Origin: Brevundimonas naejangsanensis DSM 23858
Lineage (GTDB): Bacteria; Pseudomonadota; Alphaproteobacteria; Caulobacterales; Caulobacteraceae
Reading direction: 5' to 3'
NCBI RefSeq assembly: GCF_000421705.1
Contig: NZ_ATXN01000003.1
Span: 315,001 to 379,000, forward strand
Length of the DNA stretch: 64,000 nt
Of this stretch, positions 37,812-47,093 are shown piece after piece. The position numbers and the translations under genes are program-made. The notes under the pieces were generated by a model. That model searched no databases and was not told the DNA's origin. It saw only the letters and a program-made list of their open reading frames with translations. Numbering within the stretch: position 1 is the first letter of the stretch; each line of letters starts with the position of its first letter.

Positions 37812-38741
37812 TCAGCGAGCTGGCAAGACCGCTTCCAGTGCGCGTGTGAAGCCGATCGGAGCGACCGTCAGGTGATCCTCGTCTTCCAGCACGATCGAAC
37901 TGACCTTCAGACCCGGATAGTTGCGAGACAGCAGATTGCCCTGCAGCGTCTTCATATCAGCCACCAGATTTGCGCCGCTGGTGTTGCGGCGGTCAGGGCC
38001 GGGAACCTCATAGCCGCCGACATACATGAAGACCTGCGCCTTCAGATCATCATGGGTGCGGGCATAGTCGGCTTCGGCCCCGAGCATATGACGTTTATCG
38101 TACCACAGCGACGGACTCCCCAGGACATAGCCGCTGAACATCGCCGGATCGCTGAACAGGATCTGGGCGCCCAACAGGCCGCCATAGGAATGTCCCAACA
38201 GCACGCGTTGTGTGGGATCGGCGCGGAATTTCTGCTCGATGAACGGCAGGGCCTGTGACTTCAGATAGGTCTGATAGGCCGCGCCGCCGCCGTGAATGTC
38301 TCCGGCGGAATTGTTCGGCCCATTGGGCGTAGGCGTGTAGTCGCGGCGGCGGCTTTCGGCGCCCTTGTCGCCCTCGGCGTAGGACAGGCCGACCAGGATG
38401 AAGTCCTGCACCACTGGCCCCTCCAGATTAACTCGACGGGCGATCTGGCGAATGATGGGAAAGGCGTAATCGGCGTCTGTGACATAGAGGACCGGATAGC
38501 GGCGGTTCGGCTCGGCCTCATAGCTGGCTGGCAAGCTGACGAAGACCTGATAGTTCCGACCGGATACGGGGTCCGGCACGCTCCAGACCTGGGTGCCCTG
38601 CAACACATAGGGCGCGCCATCAGCGCTCGCAGAGGCGTTCGAGGTCGCGGTCACGGCGTCCGCCTTCTCGCCGCACGCACCCAACAGAAGTGCGCCTGTT
38701 GCAAACATGGCGATCGTCGCCGCCGTGTTGAAAACCCGCAT
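37812..38741 (-). CDS. esterase-type alpha/beta hydrolase lipoprotein
   Basis: A 309-residue lipoprotein: the lipobox LLLGACG places the lipidated Cys at about residue 23, so it is anchored in the envelope. The body is an esterase of the S-formylglutathione hydrolase/IroE-like group, with the RRYPVLYVTDADYAF segment, the nucleophile in GHSYGG, and a late DEDHLTVAP region with the catalytic His. Such enzymes hydrolyse ester bonds of siderophores or acyl sugars. It stands alone, so the substrate is not shown. The nearest TonB receptor is far away in this window. Confidence 0.85.
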   Translation of the reverse strand: MRVFNTAATIAMFATGALLLGACGEKADAVTATSNASASADGAPYVLQGTQVWSVPDPVSGRNYQVFVSLPASYEAEPNRRYPVLYVTDADYAFPIIRQIARRVNLEGPVVQDFILVGLSYAEGDKGAESRRRDYTPTPNGPNNSAGDIHGGGAAYQTYLKSQALPFIEQKFRADPTQRVLLGHSYGGLLGAQILFSDPAMFSGYVLGSPSLWYDKRHMLGAEADYARTHDDLKAQVFMYVGGYEVPGPDRRNTSGANLVADMKTLQGNLLSRNYPGLKVSSIVLEDEDHLTVAPIGFTRALEAVLPAR

Positions 38742-38825
38742 CCATTCCCCTCCAAAGCTTGGCCGTTGACGCAGGTTTCGCGAGAAATGCGGCGGCGGAA
38801 GGGCGTATATCGGTCCTCGTCGGCC

Positions 38826-39437
38826 TCAGGCGTAGTTGAAGCTGATGGAGATGCGCTGTTCTTCGGCGCGGTTGGCGGGCACTTCGTGACGCAGCCAGCT
38901 TTCCCACATCAGCACCGTGCCCGGCGCCGGCTTCAGATAGACGAAGGGCTGTTCCGCTTCGCTCGCTTCGGCGGTCAGGCCGGGACGGGCCATCATCATG
39001 GCCAGGCGCGGGTCTTCGATCTTCAGCGATGAGGCGCCGTCGGGGATGTGGATATAGATCGTGCCGGACAGGACGGCATGTGGGTGGATATGGCCGGTAT
39101 GCCCGCCGCCGGGCATCAGGACATTGACCCACAGATTGTCGAGCCGCAGCTTTTTCGCCAGATCGAAATGCAGGCTCTGGGCGAAGAGCGCCGCGTGCTT
39201 GTCCAGCAGCTTCTTCAGCTCGGCGAACTCGGGAAATCGCTGAGGCAGGTCGTTGATCGAGCCGTAGGATGTGTAGCCCGGATAGTGGTTGGCGCGGCAC
39301 CATTCGATCCCCGCCTCGTCTTCCTCCGCCATGACGAGGCACAGGTCCAGCAACTCCTCGTGCAGTTCGCTCCATCCGCGCGCCGAGGCGAGGGTGGCTT
39401 CATACACCTGGGTCGGAAACAGGAAGCGAGAGGGCAT
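38826..39437 (-). CDS. putative 2OG-Fe(II) oxygenase (TIGR02466-like)
   Basis: A 203-residue protein matching the TIGR02466 type of 2-oxoglutarate iron oxygenase. Recognisable are the N-terminal RFLFPTQVYEA segment, the LWVNVLMPGGGHTGHIHPHAVLSGTIYI iron-site core (shown here only as its key residues His-Pro-His), and the WESWLRHEVPAN and RISISFNY end. The iron His in the HPHA and LRHEV segments are present. It is divergent from rplM, separated by 275 bases. Substrate unknown; its position beside ribosomal genes is suggestive but could be chance. Confidence 0.75.
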   Translation of the reverse strand: MPSRFLFPTQVYEATLASARGWSELHEELLDLCLVMAEEDEAGIEWCRANHYPGYTSYGSINDLPQRFPEFAELKKLLDKHAALFAQSLHFDLAKKLRLDNLWVNVLMPGGGHTGHIHPHAVLSGTIYIHIPDGASSLKIEDPRLAMMMARPGLTAEASEAEQPFVYLKPAPGTVLMWESWLRHEVPANRAEEQRISISFNYA

Positions 39438-39622
39438 GGCCCGCGATTACCGCGTCTGGATTCGTGCGAGAAGATGAAAACCGTCGCGCCGGGAGGGTTG
39501 AGCGGCGTTTTCCGGTCCTTGGCCCACGTGTTTTACGCCGAATGGAGTGGGTATTTTAATACCATTAACAAATAGTCGATATTTTTCAATGCTTTGGTGT
39601 GTTATTGGTGTCGCGAGCGGCG

Positions 39623-39650
39623 TTGACCTCTGCGTGCGGACCCTCTATCA
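39623..39650 (+). promoter_or_regulatory. promoter of rplM-rpsI
   Basis: TTGACC at 39623-39628, 16-base spacer, CTATCA at 39645-39650. The same TTG-N16-CTATC form precedes three tRNA genes in this window. Confidence 0.55.
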
Positions 39651-39712
39651 GCACGGCCTCCGCTCAATCCGTCCGGATCGAGCCGCGTTTTTCGTCTTCC
39701 AGGACCCTCATC

Positions 39713-40189
39713 ATGCTGAAGAGCACTACGGCTTCGCTGAAGCCGGCCGAGGTCGAGAAGAAGTGGATCCACATCGACGCCGAAGGCGTCGTGGTGGGCC
39801 GCCTCGCGACCTTCATCGCCAACCGCCTGCGCGGCAAGCACCTGCCGACCTACACCCCGCACGTTGACTGCGGCGACTACGTCGTCGTCACCAACGTCGA
39901 CAAGGTGGTGTTCACCGGCAAGAAGAACACCGACAAGGTCTACTATCGCCACACCGGCCACCCCGGCGGCATCAAGGAAACCACCCCGGAGAAGGTTCTG
40001 GGCGGTCGTTTCCCTGAGCGCGTGCTCGAGAAGGCCGTTGAGCGCATGCTGCCCAAGGAGTCGCCGCTGGCTCGCAAGCAGATGACCCACCTGCGCCTGT
40101 TCGCCGGCGCGGCGCACGAACACGAAGCCCAACAGCCCACGACCATCGACTTCAAGTCGATGTCGTCCAAGAACACCCGGAGCGCCTGA
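39713..40189 (+). CDS. rplM: 50S ribosomal protein L13
   Basis: A 158-residue protein of the large ribosomal subunit. Its [35 protein letters not shown] region is diagnostic, followed by [20 protein letters not shown] and [25 protein letters not shown]. The ATG at 39713 gives the usual N-terminus (MLKSTTASL); an upstream in-frame ATG at 39599 would add an unrelated leader. It is followed two bases later by rpsI, the usual rplM-rpsI operon. Confidence 0.97.
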   Translation: MLKSTTASLKPAEVEKKWIHIDAEGVVVGRLATFIANRLRGKHLPTYTPHVDCGDYVVVTNVDKVVFTGKKNTDKVYYRHTGHPGGIKETTPEKVLGGRFPERVLEKAVERMLPKESPLARKQMTHLRLFAGAAHEHEAQQPTTIDFKSMSSKNTRSA

Positions 40190-40191
40190 GC

Positions 40192-40680
40192 ATGACCGAC
40201 GTGACTCAAGACACCGCCGCCGGCTTTGACGCCCTGAAGGGCCTGGGCACCGCTGCTGCCGAGGAAATCGTCCGCGAGCCGAAGATCGACGCCCTGGGCC
40301 GCTCGTACTCGACCGGCAAGCGCAAGAACGCCATCGCCCGCGTGTGGGTGAAGCGCGGCACCGGCAAGATCACCGTCAACGGCAAGGACGTGGCTGCGTA
40401 TTTCGCTCGCCCCGTGCTGCAGATGATGGTCGCCCAGCCGCTGAACGTCTCGGACCGCGCCACCCAATACGACGTGATCTGCACCGTCGAGGGCTCGGGC
40501 CTGTCGGGCCAGGCCGGCGCCATCCGCCACGGCCTGTCGCACGCCCTGACTCACTACGAGCCGGAACTGCGCAAGGTTCTGAAGCCGCACGGCTTCCTGA
40601 CCCGCGACAGCCGCGTCGTCGAGCGTAAGAAGTACGGCCGCGCCAAGGCGCGCAAGTCCTTCCAGTTCTCGAAGCGCTAA
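40192..40680 (+). CDS. rpsI: 30S ribosomal protein S9
   Basis: A 162-residue small-subunit protein. The core shows [26 protein letters not shown], the IRHGLSHAL segment and the basic end with [17 protein letters not shown], whose final Lys-Arg reaches the ribosomal P site. A roughly 35-residue N-terminal extension ([15 protein letters not shown]...) is longer than in E. coli, as in other alphaproteobacteria. It directly follows rplM and is closed by a strong terminator. Confidence 0.97.
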   Translation: MTDVTQDTAAGFDALKGLGTAAAEEIVREPKIDALGRSYSTGKRKNAIARVWVKRGTGKITVNGKDVAAYFARPVLQMMVAQPLNVSDRATQYDVICTVEGSGLSGQAGAIRHGLSHALTHYEPELRKVLKPHGFLTRDSRVVERKKYGRAKARKSFQFSKR

Positions 40681-40705
40681 CTCGCAACCGCGAGTGGGAA
40701 TACAA

Positions 40706-40745
40706 GGGCGCTTCGGGGAAACCCGGGGCGCCTTTTTTCTTTTTT
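40706..40745 (+). terminator. rpsI terminator
   Basis: GGCGC-TT-CGGG, a GAAA loop, then CCCG-GG-CGCC, followed by TTTTTTCTTTTTT. Confidence 0.85.
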
Positions 40746-40767
40746 GAGCGCAATGTAGATTTCTTGG

Positions 40768-41034
40768 ATGAAAATAATGGCGCGTGTTTTTTCAGGGAAA
40801 GTGCAGCGGGCGCCGGAAGACGTTGTCTCCTGCTTGTCAAACTTTCTCGAGAATCGTGGCGCCCCTTATGATTGGGACGACTTCATTTCGGTGGATATTG
40901 CAGATCCTGCACTCGAAGCGATCCGTGCTGCCGCAGCGAACATCGACTTACCAGTGAATGCCGATGGCGAGCGTCGAATACGCGATCTTTTGATTGAGGC
41001 GCGACAAGTGGCGCGCGAGAGAAGCGCCGTTTGA
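40768..41034 (+). CDS. hypothetical small acidic protein
   Basis: An 88-residue soluble protein with no signal peptide or known motif. It has a central YDWDDFISVDIADPALEAIRAAA stretch that looks alpha-helical and acidic, and a C-terminal basic helix (RRIRDLLIEARQVARER). The GC content seems lower than that of the flanking ribosomal genes. It starts 23 bases past the rpsI terminator without a clear ribosome site. It may be a real small gene of the accessory type; I do not recognise the family. Confidence is moderate because of the absence of strong start signals. Confidence 0.6.
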   Translation: MKIMARVFSGKVQRAPEDVVSCLSNFLENRGAPYDWDDFISVDIADPALEAIRAAAANIDLPVNADGERRIRDLLIEARQVARERSAV

Positions 41035-41089
41035 TCTCGACCTAACAATTTGAGCTAGCGTCTCAAATCTGCTGAATTCTCGGGGTTCG

Positions 41090-41140
41090 TCTGACCCCTC
41101 ATCCGGCCCTGACGGGCCACCTTTTCCCACAAGGGGAGAA
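41090..41140. repeat. related palindromic element upstream of argC
   Basis: CCCCTCATCC is followed by CCACCTTTTCCCACAAGGGGAGAAGG, an imperfect form of the repeat between the metH halves. It ends just before argC and its purine-rich end is close to the argC ribosome site. Confidence 0.65.
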
Positions 41141-41155
41141 GGGCAGGAGATGCGC

Positions 41156-42091
41156 ATGACCCACACCATCTTCATCGACGGCGAGGCCGGAACTACCGGT
41201 CTGGAGATCCGCGAGCGTCTGGAGGCGCGCGGCGATCTGGAACTGATGCTGCTGGGCGACCGCCGACGCGATGTCGAGGCGCGGCGCGAGGCGCTGAACA
41301 GCGCCGATGCGGTCATCCTGTGCCTGCCTGACGATGCGGCGAAGGAAGCCGTATCGATGATCGAGAATCCCAAGGTGCGGGTCATCGACGCCTCGACCGC
41401 CTATCGCGTGGCGGACGGCTGGACCTATGGCTTCGCCGAGATGGATGCGGACCAGCGCGCGGCCATCGCCGCCTCGACGCGGGTGTCGAACCCCGGCTGT
41501 TATCCGACCGGCTTCATCGGCCTGATGCGGCCGCTGGTGAAGGCGGGATTGGTTCCGGCTGACTGGCCCGTGACGATCAATGCGGTGTCCGGCTATTCCG
41601 GCGGCGGCAAGGCCATGATCACCGAGTTTGAAGCTGAGGGCGCGTCCACCGCCTTCCGCGCCTATGGCCTGACGCTGAAGCACAAGCACGTGCCGGAAAT
41701 GACGAAGCACGCGGGCTTGTCACGTCCGGTGCTGTTCTCACCCGCCGTGGGGAACTATCGGCAGGGGATGCTGGTCGAGGTCCCGCTGCACCTGTCGGCC
41801 TTGCCTGAAACGCCGTCGGTCGAGCGGCTGCACGGCGCTCTGGTCGAGGCCTATGAGGGCCAGCGCTTCGTCGAGGTCGCGGAGATCGACGAGGCTGATG
41901 CCATGACCGGCATCGAGCCCGAGGGCCTGAACGGCACCAACCGGATGCGCCTGTACGTCTTCGGCGATCGAGGCGGGGAGCAGGCGCGTCTGGTCGCCCT
42001 GCTGGACAATCTGGGCAAGGGCGCTTCGGGCGCGGCGGTTCAGAACCTCAACATCATGCTGGGTCTGGACGAGGCGACCGGCCTCAAGTGA
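41156..42091 (+). CDS. argC: N-acetyl-gamma-glutamyl-phosphate reductase ArgC (short type)
   Basis: A 311-residue NADPH enzyme of arginine synthesis that reduces N-acetylglutamyl phosphate to the semialdehyde. Visible are the IDGEAGTTGLEIRERL nucleotide loop, VRVIDASTAYR, and the catalytic cysteine in VSNPGCYPTGFIGLMR; the HKHVPEM segment supplies the later active-site residues. The length and sequence fit the short AstC-like type 2 ArgC of alphaproteobacteria. ATG 41156 is chosen because AGGAG lies six bases upstream; ATG 41150 abuts that site and is less likely. No other arg genes are adjacent. Confidence 0.93.
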   Translation: MTHTIFIDGEAGTTGLEIRERLEARGDLELMLLGDRRRDVEARREALNSADAVILCLPDDAAKEAVSMIENPKVRVIDASTAYRVADGWTYGFAEMDADQRAAIAASTRVSNPGCYPTGFIGLMRPLVKAGLVPADWPVTINAVSGYSGGGKAMITEFEAEGASTAFRAYGLTLKHKHVPEMTKHAGLSRPVLFSPAVGNYRQGMLVEVPLHLSALPETPSVERLHGALVEAYEGQRFVEVAEIDEADAMTGIEPEGLNGTNRMRLYVFGDRGGEQARLVALLDNLGKGASGAAVQNLNIMLGLDEATGLK

Positions 42092-42110
42092 GGCCGTCCG
42101 GAGCGCGCGG

Positions 42111-42488
42111 TCAGTGCGCCCGCGCCGCCTTGACCGCCGACTCCACCGTCCCGCCGAAGAAGACGGCGGCGATGATGATCAGCAGGCCGTAATCGTGTCC
42201 GGGGAAGACCAGCGGCACGCCCGCCGCCAGGATGATCAGCGCCGGAAACAGGCTAGCCCAGACGGCGGTTGAGGCGGCGTGAGGATGGATCATCGGCGGA
42301 CGCTGCATTCCCATCCGCCTGGCCATGATGCCGTTCAGCGGCACGAAGGCTGCGGGCACGATGATCGCAATCGCCAGATATTTGATCAGTTGGCCCGGCG
42401 CGCCGAACAGGGTCGCCGTGGCGATCAGCAGGATCAGCGGAATGGCCGTGGCGACGGCCAGCAGCAGGTTGGGCTCGATACGCTTCAA
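42111..42488 (-). CDS. small integral membrane protein, unknown
   Basis: A 125-residue protein with four predicted membrane helices (LLLAVATAIPLILLIATA, LIKYLAIAIIVPAAFVPL, a WASLFPALIILAAGV segment and YGLLIIIAAVFFGG). A basic loop with RRMGMQRPP lies between helices two and three. It overlaps the stop of phaC by four bases (ATGA), so it is translationally coupled to the PHA synthase. It may serve PHA metabolism or simply ride in the operon; the family is not recognised. Confidence 0.75.
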   Translation of the reverse strand: MKRIEPNLLLAVATAIPLILLIATATLFGAPGQLIKYLAIAIIVPAAFVPLNGIMARRMGMQRPPMIHPHAASTAVWASLFPALIILAAGVPLVFPGHDYGLLIIIAAVFFGGTVESAVKAARAH

Positions 42489-44455
42489 GACTTCACTTTC
42501 ACATAGGCGCCGGGCGCCGGTTCGATAGGCTTCAGCGGCCCGGCTTTAGGATCGCGAGCAGAGATTTTCTCGCCCGACTTCGCGCCCAGCCAATCGGCCC
42601 AGTGCGACCACCAACTGCCTGGATGCTGCTGCGCCTCCGCTTGCCATTCCTCAAGCGTTTCGGGAAGGGCGGCGTTGACCCAGTGCTGATACTTGTTGGC
42701 GGACGGCGGGTTGATGACCCCGGCGATGTGGCCCGATCCGGCCAGCGTATAGGTCACCGGCCCGCCGAACAGCCGCGCCGAGCGATATACCGAGTTCATC
42801 GGTGCGATGTGATCCTCGCGGCTGGCCTGGAAGTAGAGGGGGATGTGGACCTTCGACAGGTCGATGGCCTCGCCGTCGATCTTCAGTTCGCCCTTCGCCA
42901 GGGCGTTCTGGCCGTACATCAGGCGCAGGTATTGCAGGTGAAGCCGCTTGGGCATCCGCGTCTGGTCGGCGTTCCACGCCAGAAGGTCGAAGGCGGGCGG
43001 CGCCTTGCCCATCAGATAGTTGGACACGAAGAAGGACCAGATCAGGTCATTGGCGCGCAAGGCGTTGAAGGTGTCGGCCATCGCCGTGCCGGGCAGGACG
43101 CCGCCCGCCTCGTCCATCAGCCGCTCGATCTCGGCCAGCCAGTGCTCGTCGGTGAACAGCAGCAGGTCGCCCGCCTCGGCGAAGTCGTGCTGGGCCGCGA
43201 AGAAGGTGGCGGAGGCGACGCGGTCGTCCCCCTTGGCCGCCATGTGCGCCAGGGTGGCGCCCAGCATGGTGCCGCCGATGCAGTAGCCGACGGCGTTCAG
43301 ATGTTTCTGGTCAGTCTGCTCCAGCGTCTTCTCGACGGCGCGATAGACGCCCTTCTTCATATAGTCGTCGAGGCCGAACTCAGCCTTGTCGCGGTCCGGG
43401 TTGACCCACGAGCAGACGAAGACGGTGAAGCCCTGCGCGCTCAGCCAGCGGATCAGGGAATTCGCCGGCTGCAGGTCCATGATGTAGAATTTGTTGATCC
43501 ACGGCGGGAAGATCAGCAGCGGGACGGCGTGCTGCTGATCCGTCGCGGCGTCGTACTGGATCAGTTCGAACAGCTCATCGCGCCAGACGACCTGGCCTGG
43601 CGCCGTGGCGACGTTTTCGCCCAGGACGAAGCGGCCATAATCGGCCTGACTGATCTTCAGCGACCCGGCGCCGCGCTCCAGATCGGCGGCGAAGTTCTGC
43701 ATCCCGCGCACCAGGGATTCGCCGCTGGTCTCGGCCAAGGCCTTCAGCGCCACAGGGTTCGACGCCAGGAAGTTGGCGGGCGAGAAGGCGTCGGTCAGCA
43801 GGCGGGTGAAGAACTCGGCGCGGCGTTTCACGCGCGGGTCCACATCCTCGACGCTGGAGACCAGGCTGTTCATCCAGTCCGAGGTGGCTAGATAGGACTG
43901 GCGCATCATGTCGAACATGGGGTTCTCGGACCACGCAGGGTCGCGGAACCGCTTGTCGGACGGGGCGGGGCTGTCGACCGTCTCACCCATCGCCCGGCGG
44001 GTCGTGGTCGACCACAGCTCCATATAGCGGCCGAACAGGTCGGCCTGGGCCTGAAACAGCTTTTCGGGGCGGGCGGCCAGACTGGTCATGACCGAGGACA
44101 TGGCCGGGGCCACATTGAACGGGTCGGGCGACAGGGCGGCGGGGCGGTCGGCCTGCGATAGAGCCGCCTCGGCCACCGCCGTCTGAGCCATCATCGCCGC
44201 CTTGGCGAGGTTCAACGACAGGGTTTCCAGCTGCTGACGCTGTTCGGTGCTGAAGGCCATGAAGTCGGGCGCGGAGGAGGGGGCTTCGTCCTGCGGCGTC
44301 GGTTCCGGGGCGGGCGCCGGTTGCGGCTGTTCAGGCGGTGCAGCGGCCTTCCTGGCGCGCGGCTTGGCTGAGGTCGGGCGGCCAGCCTTGCGCGGCGCGG
44401 GCGCCTCGGCGGGCGCTGTCTGCTGGAGCGGGGCCTTGGTCGGGCGCTTGGCCAT
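42485..44455 (-). CDS. phaC: class I polyhydroxyalkanoate synthase PhaC
   Basis: A 656-residue class I PHA synthase, which polymerises 3-hydroxyacyl-CoA on storage granules. The lipase-like box GYCIGG holds the catalytic cysteine, and catalytic Asp and His lie in SREDHIAP and GSGHIAGVINPP. Residues 1-65 are an unusual head rich in Ala, Pro and Lys with an AT-hook-like KAGRPTSAKPRARK stretch; this is longer than the usual synthase start and recalls PhaF-type phasins. The start at 44455 follows CGGAGGT. It is divergent from a small lipoprotein gene and followed by a coupled membrane protein. Confidence 0.93.
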   Translation of the reverse strand: MAKRPTKAPLQQTAPAEAPAPRKAGRPTSAKPRARKAAAPPEQPQPAPAPEPTPQDEAPSSAPDFMAFSTEQRQQLETLSLNLAKAAMMAQTAVAEAALSQADRPAALSPDPFNVAPAMSSVMTSLAARPEKLFQAQADLFGRYMELWSTTTRRAMGETVDSPAPSDKRFRDPAWSENPMFDMMRQSYLATSDWMNSLVSSVEDVDPRVKRRAEFFTRLLTDAFSPANFLASNPVALKALAETSGESLVRGMQNFAADLERGAGSLKISQADYGRFVLGENVATAPGQVVWRDELFELIQYDAATDQQHAVPLLIFPPWINKFYIMDLQPANSLIRWLSAQGFTVFVCSWVNPDRDKAEFGLDDYMKKGVYRAVEKTLEQTDQKHLNAVGYCIGGTMLGATLAHMAAKGDDRVASATFFAAQHDFAEAGDLLLFTDEHWLAEIERLMDEAGGVLPGTAMADTFNALRANDLIWSFFVSNYLMGKAPPAFDLLAWNADQTRMPKRLHLQYLRLMYGQNALAKGELKIDGEAIDLSKVHIPLYFQASREDHIAPMNSVYRSARLFGGPVTYTLAGSGHIAGVINPPSANKYQHWVNAALPETLEEWQAEAQQHPGSWWSHWADWLGAKSGEKISARDPKAGPLKPIEPAPGAYVKVKS

Positions 44456-44516
44456 GGCGAACCTCCGTTGGGGACGAGCGAATGCGCGCGCCTTCCTCCC
44501 GACGCGATGATGGCAT

Positions 44517-44993
44517 ATGTCAGTAACGGAAATGAACGCGCTTATGCTGAAAAAGACGGGATGGACGGCGGCCTGGGGGGCGACCCTCAGTTCAGCGCTG
44601 ATTTTGGGCGGCTGCGTCGGGGCTTTCGAGCCGAAAACCGACCCGACCTCGCCGTTGGCGCCCCGCATCCAGCAACTGGTCGATGAGAATCGCCAATATC
44701 CGCGCTGGGCCGATTTCCCGCGCAGCAGTACGCCCTTGCCGCCGCCGACTGAAATCGCCGCCGATGTGGGACGCCTGCAAGGCCGCAGCGCTGCTCTGAC
44801 GGCCGAGATGGCCCGTATCGACTGGACGCTGAACAGCGACCCGGCTGCGTTTCTCGCCGAGATCAATCGTCGCCTGGACGCCAGCCAGATGTCGCCCCAG
44901 ACGCTGAAGACGGCGCAGGAGGTCGAAGCCTACGCCGAGGAGCTGCGCCGTCGCGCCACGCCGCCGCCGCCTATCGACCGCCCGCGTTTCTGA
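44517..44993 (+). CDS. small lipoprotein, unknown
   Basis: A 158-residue predicted lipoprotein: MLKKTGWTAAWGATLSSALILGGC shows a lipobox with the cysteine at about residue 33. Behind it are a short proline-rich link and helical parts (LQGRSAALTAEMARIDWTL and QEVEAYAEELRRRATPPPPIDRPRF). It starts divergently to phaC with 61 bases between. M6 or M10 could also be the start. No family is recognised; a role at the envelope is inferred from the lipobox alone. Confidence 0.75.
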   Translation: MSVTEMNALMLKKTGWTAAWGATLSSALILGGCVGAFEPKTDPTSPLAPRIQQLVDENRQYPRWADFPRSSTPLPPPTEIAADVGRLQGRSAALTAEMARIDWTLNSDPAAFLAEINRRLDASQMSPQTLKTAQEVEAYAEELRRRATPPPPIDRPRF

Positions 44994-45175
44994 GGCGCAC
45001 GACCGCCTTGGACGCAGCCGCGATTTAGGAGGCATGAGGCGCGCAGATCGCGTCCAGTCTCGAATCCCGCGATCCTGAACGCTTCGGCCGCAGGGCCGTC
45101 GCTCGAATCTGCTGCAAAGGTCCGCATGGCCCGTTCTGTCTTCATCGCCGCTTTTTTCGTCGGACGGACCTTCTG

Positions 45176-46978
45176 ATGGCGGACGGTTACGGCGCGTCCG
45201 CCTTTTTGGGCGTCAGCCGCTCTCTGTCGGGGCGGGCGTGGCGGCAGCGTCCGGCCGAAGCGGCGACGACCCGCGCCCATATGCAGGCGCTGGGGCTGGA
45301 CGAGGTGATGGCCCGCGCCCTGTCGGCGCGCGGCGTGGCGGCGGATCAGGGCGCAGACTTCCTGAAACCGACGCTGAAGGCGCTGTTTCCCGATCCGTCC
45401 AGCTTCATGGACATGGACGCCGCAGCCGCCGCGATCGTCGATGCCTTGCAGGGCGACGCCAGCATCCACGTCTTCGCCGATTACGATGTAGACGGGGCGT
45501 CCAGCGCGGCGCTGCTGGTCCGCTGGTTCCGGGCGCTGGGCGCCGACCTGCCGATCTATGTGCCGGATCGCCTGACCGAGGGTTACGGCCCCAGCGCGCG
45601 GGCCTTTGACACGCTGAAGGCACGCGGCGCCGACCTGGTTATCACTGTCGACTGCGGCGCGGCGGCCAATGAGGCGGTGGCCCATGCGGCCGCCATCGGC
45701 CTGAAGGTCGTGGTTATCGATCACCATATGATGCGCGAAGAACCGCCCGCCTGCCTCGCCGTGGTCAATCCGAACCGGCCGGGCTGCGGCTCTGGCCAGG
45801 GCAATCTGGCGGCGGCGGGCGTGGTCTTCGTCCTGCTGGCGGCTCTGAACCGCGAGGCGCGCGGGCGCGGCCTGTTTGAAGGCAAGTCTGAACCGGATAT
45901 CCGCCAGTGGCTGGACCTGGCGGCGATGGGCGCCATCTGCGACGTGACGGGCCTGACCGGCTTCAACCGCGCCCTGACCAGTCTGGGGCTGGGAGTGATG
46001 TCGCACTGGCGCAATCCGGGTCTGCGCGCCCTACTGGCGGCGGCGGGGAGCGAGCCGGGACCGGCCAAGACCAACCACGCGGGCTTTATTCTGGGGCCGC
46101 GCATCAATGCGGGCGGTCGGATCGGCAAGTCGGATCTGGGCGCGCGCCTGTTGTCCACAGACGACGCCGACGAAGCAAGGTTGCTGGCGCAGGAGCTGGA
46201 CGCCCTGAACCTCGCACGGCGCGAGGTCGAGACCGAAGTCACGGAACAGGCCGTCCGCCACGTCGAGGCGACGGGCGCCCATGCCGACGATAGCGCCGCC
46301 GTAGTTGTCAGCGGCGAAGACTGGCACCCCGGCGTGGTCGGCATCGTCGCCGGGCGCCTGCGCGAACGCTGGAGGAAGCCGGTCATCGTCATCGGCGTCG
46401 ACGCCATCAATGGCTTGGGCAAGGGCTCGGGTCGGTCACAGCCGGGCATGAATCTGGGCCGAGCGGTGCAGGCGGCGTGGAACGAGGGGCTGCTGATCGC
46501 GGGCGGCGGTCACGCCATGGCGGCGGGGCTGACGATCGCGGCCGACCGCATCGACGAACTGCGCGCCTTCCTCAACGACCGCCTGTCGGCCGAGCGCGTC
46601 GAGGCGGTGGCTCAGGACTGGGTCGAGATCGACGCCCTGATCGATCCGCGCGCCGCCACCCGCGATCTGTTCGATGCGTTCGAACAACTGGCCCCCTACG
46701 GCCCCGCCAACCCTGAACCCTTGTTCGCGCTGGAAGGGGTGCAAGCGCGCGAGCCAGTCGCCATGAACGGCGGCCATGTTCGGTGCCGTCTGGTCGGGCC
46801 GGACGGCGCCTCGGTGCGGGCCATCGCCTGGCGCTGCGCCGATCTGCCGACGGGCAAGGCGCTGCTGGCGGGGCAGGGCGGGTTGAACCTGGCGGGCCGC
46901 TTGAAAGCCGACGATTGGAACGGCCGTCGCGGCGTGCAGTTCGAGATCGAGGACGTCGCCGATCCGCGCATGGTCTGA
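45176..46978 (+). CDS. recJ: single-strand-specific exonuclease RecJ
   Basis: A 600-residue DHH-family nuclease that degrades single-stranded DNA 5' to 3' in recombination and mismatch repair. The core shows HVFADYDVDGASSAALL, DLVITVDCGAA, VVIDHHMMRE, the DHHA1 segment GPRINAGGRIGKSDLG and GGGHAMAAGLTIA. A C-terminal OB-like part (about 505-600) is present. The length is normal for RecJ. The GTG/ATG at 45176 has no strong ribosome site but no better start is seen. Its downstream neighbours are tRNA-Glu genes. Confidence 0.96.
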   Translation: MADGYGASAFLGVSRSLSGRAWRQRPAEAATTRAHMQALGLDEVMARALSARGVAADQGADFLKPTLKALFPDPSSFMDMDAAAAAIVDALQGDASIHVFADYDVDGASSAALLVRWFRALGADLPIYVPDRLTEGYGPSARAFDTLKARGADLVITVDCGAAANEAVAHAAAIGLKVVVIDHHMMREEPPACLAVVNPNRPGCGSGQGNLAAAGVVFVLLAALNREARGRGLFEGKSEPDIRQWLDLAAMGAICDVTGLTGFNRALTSLGLGVMSHWRNPGLRALLAAAGSEPGPAKTNHAGFILGPRINAGGRIGKSDLGARLLSTDDADEARLLAQELDALNLARREVETEVTEQAVRHVEATGAHADDSAAVVVSGEDWHPGVVGIVAGRLRERWRKPVIVIGVDAINGLGKGSGRSQPGMNLGRAVQAAWNEGLLIAGGGHAMAAGLTIAADRIDELRAFLNDRLSAERVEAVAQDWVEIDALIDPRAATRDLFDAFEQLAPYGPANPEPLFALEGVQAREPVAMNGGHVRCRLVGPDGASVRAIAWRCADLPTGKALLAGQGGLNLAGRLKADDWNGRRGVQFEIEDVADPRMV

Positions 46979-47046
46979 AACCGTCAGCCTTGGCCGTGAA
47001 ACGACGCAGGTCTTTGAAAAAGTCGCATAAATCCGCTTCGCCGAGC

Positions 47047-47074
47047 TTGCCATAGGCGGAATCGGCGGCTATCT
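47047..47074 (+). promoter_or_regulatory. promoter of tRNA-Glu (copy 1)
   Basis: TTGCCA at 47047-47052, 16-base spacer, CTATCT at 47069-47074; the tRNA starts 20 bases later. Confidence 0.55.
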
Positions 47075-47093
47075 ACACGGTCCTCCGCGCAGC

